Shown: piece by piece, positions 24,046-34,153 of the stretch
Layout: each line of letters opens with the position of its first letter
How positions within the stretch are numbered: position 1 is the first letter of the stretch
Source: Sacculina carcini
Lineage: Eukaryota; Arthropoda; Thecostraca; Sacculinidae
Assembly (NCBI GenBank): GCA_916048095.2
Contig: OU696584.1
Coordinates: forward strand, 2,313,317 to 2,377,316
DNA: 64,000 nucleotides
Direction: 5' to 3'
Position numbers and translations under genes: made by a program
Notes under the pieces: generated by a model
What the model was told of the DNA's origin: nothing
Seen by the model: the letters and a program-made list of their open reading frames with translations, nothing else
Database searches by the model: none

Positions 24046-24245
24046 CTGAAATCATGCCAAAAAGTACTGTTTATGAAGATTTAAAACTGTATTAATGAAC
24101 TCATTTACTAATTCTGAAAATATTTGATCATTCCTGTATGCGAAAAATCATTTCTGTCAAAAAACAATTAAAAAAAACATGTTTTTTTAAAAAAACACTT
24201 GGTTTAAACCAAACAAACCCTGGTTTAAACCAAACAAACCCTGCT

Positions 24246-24867
24246 TAAAATCATGTCAAAAAGTAATATTTATGAAGATTTAAAACTGCATTAATGAACT
24301 CTTTTACTAATTCTAAAAATATTTGATCATTCCTATATGAGAAAAATTATTTGTCAAAAAAAACAATTTTCAAAAAAACCATGGTATTTTTGAAAAAACC
24401 ACTTGGTTTAAACCAAATGGTTTAAACCAGGGTTTAAAAAAACCGGGTTTTTAAAAAAACCATGTTTTTTTAGAAAAAATAAAAAACATTGTTTTTTTGG
24501 TTTATTTGGCTTTTTACACTTTGGACACACAAATCAAAAAAGGATTGTACCATGCTATTTAGTACATAGTTGAACATATATTAGTACCACTTACCAAGAG
24601 TTTTGTAAATATTTAAATAAGATGAAAATAATATCATAAAAATGTACACACAGGATCTTGAATTTCACCTTGTAGCATCTATAGGCAACGGAAGTTTTAA
24701 ACCGCTTCCAATTGCGAAAGCAGTCGATTGTAAACACCCACATATGTTTGCAAAGTCCAATCCATATACCCAGTGGTCTTATTTATGAAAATCTAGTGAC
24801 TAAAAATCATTTTTTCCATGGAGGTTAATTCATGTTTGTTTTCAGAGTTAACACAGTTTTTATTAAC
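24246..24867 (+). repeat. hAT-like repeat units, tandem partial and second copy start
   Basis: 24246-24440 repeats, with changes, the end segment of the unit (AAATCATGTCAAAAAGTA through the TTTAAACC palindromes). 24490-24867 then repeats 21690-22075 nearly base for base. Several GGTTTAAACC palindromes occur at 24195-24440. No coding sequence. Confidence 0.75.
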
Positions 24868-25675
24868 TGTAACAATGTTTTATATTTTGCGGTGTTATAT
24901 ATATATCTTATATTCTTAGTTTTGTAATCGTCTATTTTGGAACATTGTATATTGCATGTTGTGTATTAGAAATAGCATAAGATAGATGATATAATAGAAA
25001 GTAGTGGTTGCACGCGCACACACACATAAACACATACATCACCAGAATAGGTCAGCATACAGAACACAGCATTGGTTGCACACACGTAGGCACACACACA
25101 CACACACAACTGCAAGACCTTGAGAGACAGCAGGGCAGCACGTGCACACACATATATCACACACACCAGTGTGTAAGGCTATGGACGTGCTGCATTGTGG
25201 TGGCCTTGCGGTCAGTAATTAATGAGGCCATACACCGCTTGGAGCTGGAAAGCGGCGCTAGCTAGCACTATATAAGCACAGTGTTTTCACCATTCGGGAT
25301 GGATAGGGATAGGCAGTATGGATATAGGAATAGAAGAGCAGCGGCAGTCGAGATAGGGGATAGAGAGGATGGATATAGGAATAGAAGAGCAGCGGCAGTA
25401 TGGAGATAGGAATAGAAGAGCAGGGAGCACAAGAGAACAGATAGGAAGACAGACAGGAGAGACAGACTAGCAGATACAGGCAGAACAGATAGGATAGAAC
25501 ATTGAATATAACGTTAGGACGATAGAGTTAAGAACTGCAACCTTCAATATCACGACGAAATACATTGTTTCAACAAAACTACTGTTTGGAATCGGACATC
25601 AAGAGTTATCGCGGCGCACAACGTTAAGAGGCCAGAACCATTAGAACTATCATCGCTGAAGACAAAAATGTTACA
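24868..25675 (+). repeat. 5' LTR of element C
   Basis: 808-bp LTR with an AC-rich tract (25015-25160), a TATAAGCA box-like sequence near 25271 that could mark the promoter, and internal near-repeats of GGATATAGGAATAGAAGAGC at 25320-25420. Confidence 0.8.
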
Positions 25676-27440
25676 TTTGGTGCAACGTGACTCGGATCCA
25701 AGGAGGTAGATAATTTTGAAAAGAAAACAGACATCTTCAACGGCGTGAAGACATCTTCAACAGCGTGAAGACATCTTCAACAGCGTCCGAAATGTATGAC
25801 ATCTGCTTCTGTGACTTCTGGACCTGTTACATCTGGTGCTCAAGAAAGACATCAGCAACGCATTCATCATCATTGGTGCTTCAATATTATTTGTAAGGTA
25901 CGTGGTTAATCACTGCTTTCCTATTAAGTTTTGCATTTCCTTTTTCCTTAAATCAGAAATCAGAGCCATATTTAGAGTAAAACTAAATGTCTACGATTAC
26001 AAGGAACGATACATTAATTCCAGATTATCTGCACGTCTACGCCATGAATATAAACAGTATAATGATCGTATATAGCAACAAGAAATCGATCATTAGACAA
26101 AATGTACCCCAATAAGACGATGGTAATCAATAAGACAAGGAAGATGTGGATAGTACGTCATTATCAGAACGACTAACAAGACCTCAAACATATCATGTAG
26201 GAGTAAATATAGTTGAAGCTAATAAGCAGCGAAATGTACGTCGAGTAAACGAATCGAAGTAATCACAATTGCATTAATGACGAGCCAAAGCAAGCAAAAC
26301 AGAAAATATAGTGAAGTTTTGACCGGAAACGTAAAACAAGCCTTAGCGGGGAAGACTACCAGCATAACAAACCGACTGACTGATAGACTGACGAATTGAC
26401 CAGAAGAGGAGGTGAAGGTATATGCCGTAATTCTCACACACTGGTGAGAACAGAAATGAAGGCAGAACGAATTATATGGTTTTCGCATATGGCAGCGAAA
26501 ACACCGAAGTTAAGTTTGGGCATTTGATATGCGACTTAACGGACAGGATATTTTATCTGGTAACAAGGACAGATAAAATGGTTCACAGGCGGAAGCATAC
26601 AAGGAGAGTATGTATCGACATGCATAGATGGATGCATTGGAACGTGATGGCACGATACGCCACTAGGTGACTGATGACTATATGACTAGATGACTGAAAG
26701 TATGAACCGCTACTATGAAGGCCTTGAAACGTCCGTGTATAAGACATTACTAAACTGTAGACAAGACACCACTAGATAATTGAATTAGAATAATAGAATC
26801 AAAACGCCGAGAGAATACAATTAAGGTAAAATACAGAAGAGAAAATAGAGAGAAGAATTACGAAACAAGATTTACGTGAAAAATAATACATGGCTCTGCG
26901 AATACTGTTCCTATTCCGAAGTAATCTTATTAATCCCACGGAATCCTACTCCTTTCCTTGATACCATGCTGATACACGACACTGAAAAGCAAGTGAAAAT
27001 CGACCGATTGTCCAGCTCTATGAAAACATCAACGATCGACGCAGTAAAGTTGCTCAGTACCGTTGGGGAGTGACATTAGAATATGTACATGGTGATCTAC
27101 AATGTGAAAAAAACTACCGTGAGCATTCATGCGTGACACCGATCAAGCCAAACTCCGAAGTGAAAAAAGCTGACAACAGTATCCTGATTACGTATATCTG
27201 CGCGATGACATCTGTGAACAACATCAGCCGAAATCATCCACCATGTACGAGGTACCAAGAAGCCAAGTACTCATCGGAACGCGTGCAAATAGTCAACAAT
27301 CGCGGGGCTCAATTGTACAAATACTCGTCAGATGAAGATCATCACACGTCTTCAATAAAACCCACTTCTGACCACACAATAGTATGGCCGTGTATAAGAT
27401 CTAGTGGCTCACATTCGCTCGAATGACCTCGAAGTTGTGA

Positions 27441-28246
27441 TGTAACAATGTTTTATATTTTGCGGTGTTATATATATATCTTATATTCTTAGTTTTGTAA
27501 TCGTCTATTTTGGAACATTGTATATTGCATGTTGTGTATTAGAAATAGCATAAGATAGATGATAGAATAGAAAGTAGTGGTTGCACGCGCACACACACAT
27601 AAACACATACATCACCAGAATAGGTCAGCATACAGAACACAGCATTGGTTGCACACACGTAGGCACACACACACACACAACTGCAAGACCTTGAGAGACA
27701 GCAGGGCAGCACGTGCACACACATATATTACACACACCAGTGTGTAAGGCTATGGACGTGCTGCATTGTGGTGGCCTTGCGGTCAGTAATTAATGAGGCC
27801 ATACACCGCTTGGAGCTGGAAAGCGGCGCTAGCTAGCACTATATAAGCACAGTGTTTTCACCATTCGGGATGGATAGGGATAGGCAGTATGGATATAGGA
27901 ATAGAAGAGCAGCGGCAGTCGAGATAGGGGATAGAGAGGATGGATATAGGAATAGAAGAGCAGCGGCAGTATGGAGATAGGAATAGAAGAGCAGGGAGCA
28001 CAAGAGAACAGATAGGAAGACAGACAGGAGAGACAGACTAGCAGATACAGGCAGAACAGATAGGATAGAACATTGAATATAACGTTAGGACGATAGAGTT
28101 AAGAACTGCAACCTTCAATATCACGACGAAATACATTGTTTCAACAAAACTACTGTTTGAAATCGGACATCAAGAGTTATCGCGGCGCACAACGTTAAGA
28201 GGCCAGCTTCACTAGAATTATCATCACTGAAGACAACAATGTTACA
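27441..28246 (+). repeat. 3' LTR of element C
   Basis: 806-bp partner of 24868-25675 with the same internal AC tract and GGATATAGGAATAG repeats. The last 50 bp carry most of the few differences between the two LTRs. Confidence 0.85.
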
Positions 28247-28652
28247 TTAACTCAGAGGTTTCTGAAAATAGTGTTTTTAATAGAAACTCAATTGTTTTGT
28301 CGTAAATATTTAGGATTTCTCATAAATACCAACTACAATGTTTCCCCAGCAAAAACCAAAAATGTTAATAAAAATGTTTCCCATATCGTGCAAGCCCCTA
28401 AAATCATGCCAAAAAGTACTATTTATGAAGATTTAAAACTGTATTAATGAACTCATTTACTAATTCTGAAAATATTTGATTATTCCTATATGAGAAAAAT
28501 CATTTCTGTAAAAAAAGTTTTTGCTCAAAAAACCCATGTTTTTATATAAAAAAACACTTGATTTAAACCAAACAAACCCTGGTTTAAACCGAACAAACCC
28601 TGCTTAATGATTGCTTAAACTGCATTAATGAACTCTTTTACTAGTTCTAAAA

Positions 28653-28709
28653 ATATTTAATCATTCCTATATGAGAAATGATTTTTCTCATATAGGAATG
28701 ATTAAATAT
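28653..28709. repeat. Perfect 26-bp inverted repeat (foldback)
   Basis: Arms 28653-28678 and 28684-28709 are exact reverse complements (core CATTCCTATATGAGAAA / TTTCTCATATAGGAATG) around a 5-bp loop. The arm is a piece of the hAT-like unit that occurs singly elsewhere in the block (for example near 24330 and 28775), so the foldback arose by local inverted duplication. Confidence 0.9.
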
Positions 28710-28947
28710 GAACTCTTTTACTTTATTACTATTTTTAGAACTAACTATGAACTCTTTTACTAGTTCTAAAAATATTTAATCATTCCTATATGAGAAAAAT
28801 CATTTCTGTCAAAAAACAAATTTTCAAAAAACCATGTTTTTTATTGAAAAACCACTTGGTTTCAACCATGGTTTAAACCAAATGGTTTAAACCAAACAAA
28901 CCCTGGTTTAAACCAAACAAACCCTGGTTTAAACCAAACAAACCCTG

Positions 28948-29438
28948 GTTCAAAAGGTTAAAGGTAAAAGGTTTGACTCAGCAGTGTTCTCTTCTTTGGT
29001 GTTAACGCTTTTTCCACAAGTGTCATTCTACTCTTTTCCTCCTACTATTTCTTATGATATTTTTGATAACATTTTGTCTCCTATAAATGAAGCCTTGTTT
29101 CCTATTGTTTCATTTCCTTCTACTCGGTCATCATCGCCTCCTTGGGTGAACCAGGAATTGCTCAGATAGAGGAAGGTTCAACGTCGTATCGAGCGCATAT
29201 GGCGTCGCACTCGCTCCGGGGAAGATTGGTTGTCCCACTCTACGTATCGCTCCCATTATGTATCCGTCTTTGCGTTAGCGAAGGGTTCCTACTACAAATC
29301 ACGTTTTGCTATACTTTCCCATTCTCCTAAATTATTGTGGTCTACATTGAATTCTCTGTATGGTCTTCGCTCTTCAGCATTGTCTTCCGTAGCTTCTGCC
29401 ACTGAGTTTTCCTTTTTTCACAGAAAAAGTTCGACAGG
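28948..29438 (+). mobile_element. L2-type LINE, linker piece (second part of a split copy)
   Basis: Carries the region between endonuclease and RT. The translation includes PPWVNQELL, a basic stretch (RRRIERIWRR), HSTYRSHYVSVFALAKGSYY and HSPKLLWSTLN, the usual L2/CR1 order where W-L-S... and K-x-F-x-x-x-I appear. It ends at 29438 at the 5-bp sequence ACAGG, which recurs at 34154 on the far side of the gypsy element, where the same reading resumes. Confidence 0.75.
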
Positions 29439-29665
29439 TGTACTGTTGGTGGCCGACTTATGAACAACACATCTAATGTTTTAACACCATATAGAACACA
29501 TACAATCACTCAACACACAACGCAGACCTAACCAAGAAACCTTGACCCTGAACTCATTCCAACTGACCAGTTCGCTCGCACAACCATACAAGCAGTCCTA
29601 TTAGCTCCGCCCACATAATTGTCTGCTTGAGGCGCCGCCACACGGAACAATATGACAACACTACA
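29439..29665 (-). repeat. 3' LTR of the 29-34 kb gypsy
   Basis: 227-bp LTR starting TGTACTGTTGGTGGCCGAC. Followed inward by tandem ACAACACT repeats and, on the minus strand, a purine-rich AGCAGGGGTAG that may be the polypurine tract. Confidence 0.8.
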
Positions 29666-29804
29666 TAACTACAACACTACAACACTACAACACTACCCCT
29701 GCTCTTAAACAAAACATCGGTGCACAAAATATATACAATGCCATCTAACTGGACTCTTTGCTATAGGCCCAACAGCGCCACCTATAATTACGTCGCTCAA
29801 CAGA

Positions 29805-32800
29805 CTAAGAATGTCGCGCTGGCAGCCACCGGCGTCTTCCTCCTCTTGACGGCGGTAGTTCCAGCAGACCAGACTCAGCCTCCTGCCGTGGAGCTTCTAT
29901 GCCGATGCGACCGGCACCTGGAACGTCCACGCTAACTGTCGTGTCTTGTTGAATGTCCGACGATTGCTGATGATCACGCCGATCGTTCACGAGCTGTTCA
30001 CCGCCCGAGTGCTGATGTTCGTCTGCGGTGGGCACAGTCGCGACGCCATGAGGCGCTGGTTCTGATTGCGGAATATCGGGCACCTCCACGTCGTCACCAG
30101 GAGCTGACTTCCGACACGGAGCGCGACATGCGGCCAGGTGCGCTGCATTTCGCATCGACCCGTCCGAGAGTTGGTAAGCTGCCGGCCCTCTCTGACTGAT
30201 CACCAATGGTCCACGAAATTGGGACTGACTTTTAGTTATCAATCCAGACCGGCGGACGTAGACCGTAAAACCTGTTCGAAACGTCGGCTTACATGTGGAT
30301 AACTTGGCGTAGTAGGCAGCAGTGTTTCTTCGAGTTTGTTCATCGACCCGCGGTCTAGGATTCCGCCGCTTTGGTTTGTCTACCGCCACCGGCAGATTGA
30401 GTCTCATTATTCTGCCGTGCAGCATCTCCGACGGATATATGCCAGTTGAACAATGTGGCGTACAGCGATAGAGCGCCAGTTGCGTCCTGATATGATCGTC
30501 GAAGTTCGTCCATGTGGTTAACATGCTTATCCACGCCTTAAACGTTCTGTTGAACCGCTCAATAGCTGTGTTGCCCCTTGGCCAGTACGCGGACGCTCTT
30601 TTGTGTTTGATGCCGCGGTCGGCAAGGTACCGCTCAAACTCTTGACTCACGATTGGCGTCCCGTTATCTGAGACTAACTCGTCCGGAAATCCTTCTCTCG
30701 CCCAGCAACTGCGCAGAAAACTTATCACAGTGATCGACGAAACGGACGGCACGGGTGCCACCTCCGCCCACTATGGTCGATAGTCGATCATAGTGGTGGG
30801 AAAACGGCAGTTGGACGGCGCAGCTGACATAGGACTGACGACGTCTATGCCGAGCTTGGACCACGACCTGTTTGGCAGAGGAACACTCACCATAGGTGCC
30901 GGCCTGCACTTGTTCACCGGGACCTTATCTGCGCTTTGGCATTGTGTACAGTCGCGAAAGAACGCATCGACCATATTGTCAATGCCAGGAAACCAGGCAA
31001 CACTCCTCAGCAGTTGTTTTGTTCTGACAGAACCGTCGTGTGCCTGATGTGCCGCTCTGACATAGCGTTCTCTCAGCAGATGAGGCACCACAATCTGGTG
31101 ACCGCTGCGAAGAATCAGTTCGGCCGTCGCACTCAGCCCATGCCGCACATGGAAGAATGGTCTCAGTGAATCACTGCAGTCCTTCTCGCGCTGTGGAAAG
31201 CCTTCAGCGATCGCGTGTCGCACAGCTAACATTTCCTTGTCTACTTTCGTGGCGTCTGCTACTTCCTGCTCTGTGATGGTATCATCCGTGCTGGTCTCCA
31301 CCACAGCTATCACCTCTTCAACGTCTTCAAGTGCTGTCGGGTAAACGCGACAATGCGTCTGCGGCAGGTAGTCGAGACCCTGGGACGTGTTGTACCACAA
31401 AAGAGTACGCCATCAGGCGCGCCCGCCACCTGGCAATGCGAGCGCCTGCGCGCCTCTTGTAGTGAGACGAAAACACTGTTCGTAGCGCTGAATGATCCGT
31501 ACGCAACCGGAATCATCGCTCCCACAAAAAGATTCTCCAATGTTCGACGGAGCGTACTGCCGCCAGCGTTTCCCGTTCAGTTGCGGAGTACTGCGCCTCG
31601 GCGCATGTGAAGCGCTGGCTCCAGAAAGCGATGGCCACCTCGCTACTTTGCTCGTCCAGCTGCGACAAAACTGCACCCAGTCCCTTGTCACTGGCGTCTG
31701 TCGTCACGACAATATTCCTCGTGGTGTTAAACGGCTGTAGAGCTTTACTGGCCGCGATGGTCGTCATCAGGTTATCGAAGGCGACGGCGTGGCGCTCCTC
31801 TCACCTGAACGGAGTGTCCTTTTTCAGCAAGTCAAATAACGGTGCAGCCATAATGGAATACGACGGCACGAAATGAGATAGCCATCCGCAGAGTCCCATG
31901 AAACTGCGGAGCTCCTGCGCTGACGTAGGCGTAGGCGCGTCGGTAATGACCTTAATGTGGCTTTTTAGAGGCGAGATGCCGTCTTTGCCGATTCGATATC
32001 CTCAAGAATCGATTTCGGTAGACGCAAACTCCGACTTGTCGTTGTTGACGGTCACGTTGGCCGCCTGTAGGGCATTCATGACGCTCCTCAGACGCTCATC
32101 GTGCTGTGCTTGTGTCCGACCTGAGATAACGATGTCGTCAAGGCAGTGCTGAACGCCGGGTATGCCCTTCAGCACACGACCCAGCAGCTTTTGGAAAGCC
32201 GATCCTGCTGAGGCCAACCCGAATGTGACCCGCTTGTGCTGAAAGAGTCCATCATGCGTTATAAACGCGGTCAATTGCCGGGATTCTGGCGCAAGCTTAT
32301 GCTGATGATACGCCGACTGTAGGTCCACACTGCTCATGAATGACCCTTGCAGCTGTGACTGCAGTTCGTTGATCGTAGGCAGTGGATGAATATATGTGAT
32401 GATTTGGCTATTCAAGCCGCGCAAATCGACACAATTCGAATTCGGCCATCTTTTCTCCTCGCCACCACCAACGGGCTAATCCATGGAGATGCGTCCATAG
32501 GTTCAATCACCCTCGCTTCCTGCAGCCGCTTCAGATCGGCAGACACGTCGTCTCTAACGGAGAGAGGTAGGCGTCTCAGTGAGCAACGCACTGGTGTCGC
32601 ATCGTGGCGCCATACGATACGGTGCTGGAACCCCTTGATGGCTGGCAGAACCGCACTATCGCCAGAGCTCACTTGTGACACGACCCCATCACTCGGCCGA
32701 ATAGTGAGACCCAGCGCAGATAACGTCGGCAACCCGAGCAGACCTTCTGTCGACGGCGTATCGACGATGTAGAACGTTGCATCTGCAGTTCGTCCCTCGA

Positions 32801-33113
32801 TGGTGATGGTGACTGGCAGTGTCCCCACGACTCTCAGCTGACGTCGGCCCACACTATACAGCGCGGTTTCCGTTGGTAACATAGCCGAGCCTTTGAAGTG
32901 CTGTCTAGCTAGAGTGAGACTCATCACTGAGACACTGGCGCCTGTGTCCACTTGGAGTTTCAGTTTTGCAATCTTGCCCGTACATACAGTGATGGTCGCG
33001 TCGCACGTAAGCTTTTTCTGTTGTGCCGCTGAACAAGCCAGGATGGTCACTTCTCTGACTGGTTTGTGGTTCTTTTGGGTCTCTGCTTGGCTGCAGTACC
33101 AGTGCAGTGCCAC
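29805..33113 (-). pseudogene. Pol remnants of the 29-34 kb gypsy (PR-RT-RH-IN)
   Basis: Minus-strand domains in order: protease (LKLQVDTGASVSVMSL, near 32930-32990); reverse transcriptase (about 31990-32560, with LRGLNSQII, VDLQSAYHQ and a CLDDIVIS catalytic segment); RNase H (VVTTDASDKGLGAVLSQ, about 31420-31720); integrase with an HHCC segment (AHDGSVRTKQLLRS...DCTQCQ, near 30930-31080) and a core including FPDELVSDNG and YWPRGNTAIERFNR, followed by a long charged tail. The set is that of a K02A2.6-like gypsy. Broken. Confidence 0.8.
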
Positions 33114-33861
33114 CGCAAGAATTGCATTTGGAATTGGCGGCAGGGCAAAATTCAGCGCGCGGCGTCATGTGGGATCGCCCGCAGTGTGTGCAAGATGACG
33201 GCGGAGGATGAACACGTGTTGATGTACGCTTCGGCGCGGATTGCACATCGTACGTTTCTTCTGCCGTTGGTGTGACATCCGTTCGAAGCGGAGTACACAT
33301 CGTTGCCGATTGCTGTTTTGATATCTCGTATGCTTCAGCTGTTTGTATCAATGATTCTAAAGTCAGCGAGGCGTCTTGCAAGAATCGCTTACGTAGTCTG
33401 GGGTGTATAGTTTTCTCAACAACTTGATCTCTAATCAACTCATCTGTCAGAGTGCCGAACCTGCAATTGGTAGACAGGTTACGCAGCGCTGAAACATAAT
33501 CTGCGGTTGACTCTGATGGCTGTTGTCTTCTTTGACGGAACGTGAACCGTTCAGATATGACGTTCACTTTTGGAGCGTAGAACTCCGTCAGTTGCCTCAT
33601 AACTTTGTCGCTTTCTGTATCTCCTTCTCTCTTGCCTTCGGCTGGCATCGACCGATAAGCCCTTAGTGCCTCAGCGCCTATGCAGTGAAGCAATAAGGCG
33701 CGACGACGTGCGTCGCAGAAAGTATCGCCCCCAATGGCGATCATATAATCTTCAAATGAAAATTTCCATTCATCCCATGTGACGGATGGTTTTGCAGGAA
33801 GAGACAGAAACGGCGCAGGAGGTGACACGCTTTCGTGACTCATGGTCACAGACAGGCGCAA
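32905..33861 (-). pseudogene. Gag remnant of the 29-34 kb gypsy
   Basis: Starts near 33861 (MSHESVSPPAPF, second Met). It contains TWDEWKFSFEDYMIAIG, a RRALLLHCIGAEALR helix, a FTFRQRRQQPSES segment typical of gypsy gag cores, and at its end a CTHCGRSHMTPRAEFCPA zinc-knuckle region. It lies directly upstream of pol and partly overlaps it. Confidence 0.75.
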
Positions 33862-33924
33862 TAATAATCACTCAAAGTACCAGTGAAACAACTGACACTA
33901 ACCTGTGGGTAACTCGTCGCCAAA

Positions 33925-34153
33925 TGTACTGTTGGTTGCCGACTAATGAACAGCACATCTAATGTATTAACACCATATAGAACACATTCAATCACTCAAC
34001 ACACACAACGCAGACCTAACCAAGAAACCTTGACCCTGAACTCATTACAACTGACCAGTTCGCTCGCGCAACCATACAAGCAGTCCCATTAGCTCGGCCC
34101 ACAGAATTGTCTGCTTGAGGCGCCGCCACACGGAACAATATGACAACACTACA
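33925..34153 (-). repeat. 5' LTR of the 29-34 kb gypsy
   Basis: 229-bp partner of 29439-29665. Its left edge abuts the primer-site candidate and its right edge the ACAGG duplication. Confidence 0.8.

Larger units (their letters stand above)
24868..28246 (+). mobile_element. Non-autonomous LTR element C
   Basis: Seen: LTRs at 24868-25675 and 27441-28246 (about 99% alike by eye), both TGTAAC...GTTACA, with the perfect 5-bp duplication TTAAC at 24863-24867 and 28247-28251. After the 5' LTR comes TTTGGTGCAACGTGACTCGG, close to the primer-site candidate of copies A and B. The internal 1.77 kb lacks recognisable gag or pol but shares with copy A the phrases GATGCATTGGAACGT and GGCACGATACGCC and the sequence before the 3' LTR (TCACATTCG...ATGACCTCG). 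So C belongs to the same wider family. It looks young and has never been autonomous as it stands. Confidence 0.85.
21624..28947 (+). mobile_element. hAT-like MITE block, head-to-tail partial copies, with two elements inside
   Basis: Seen: the block starts CAGTGTTTG and ends CAAACCCTG, imperfect inverted termini of hAT type, and lies between GTTCAATC (21616-21623) and GTTCAAAA (28948-28955), a likely 8-bp duplication with two differences. Inside, a non-coding unit of about 0.8 kb rich in TTTAAACC and poly-A/T is repeated: copy 1 (21624-22215 plus 24046-24245), copy 2 (about 24440-24867 plus 28252-28590) and shorter pieces. Copy 1 is split by an L2 LINE and copy 2 by an LTR element; each copy shows the other's uninterrupted site. 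No transposase is present. Confidence 0.65.
29439..34153 (-). mobile_element. Ty3/gypsy element inserted in the L2 LINE, broken
   Basis: Seen: short LTRs at 29439-29665 and 33925-34153, flanked by the perfect 5-bp duplication ACAGG (29434-29438 and 34154-34158). The LTRs differ by eye at roughly 4-5% of positions, so it is clearly older than the gypsy at 4811. The minus strand beyond the right LTR begins TTTGGCGACGAGTTACCC, a primer-site form used by K02A2.6-like gypsy elements. Parts: gag about 32905-33861, then protease, RT, RNase H and integrase down to 29805. It is broken, with about four to six breaks. Confidence 0.85.

Noticed and set aside
27070-27426. 118-codon frame in LTR element C
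   Set aside because: No motif, no relative in copies A and B, and the length is within chance for this composition.
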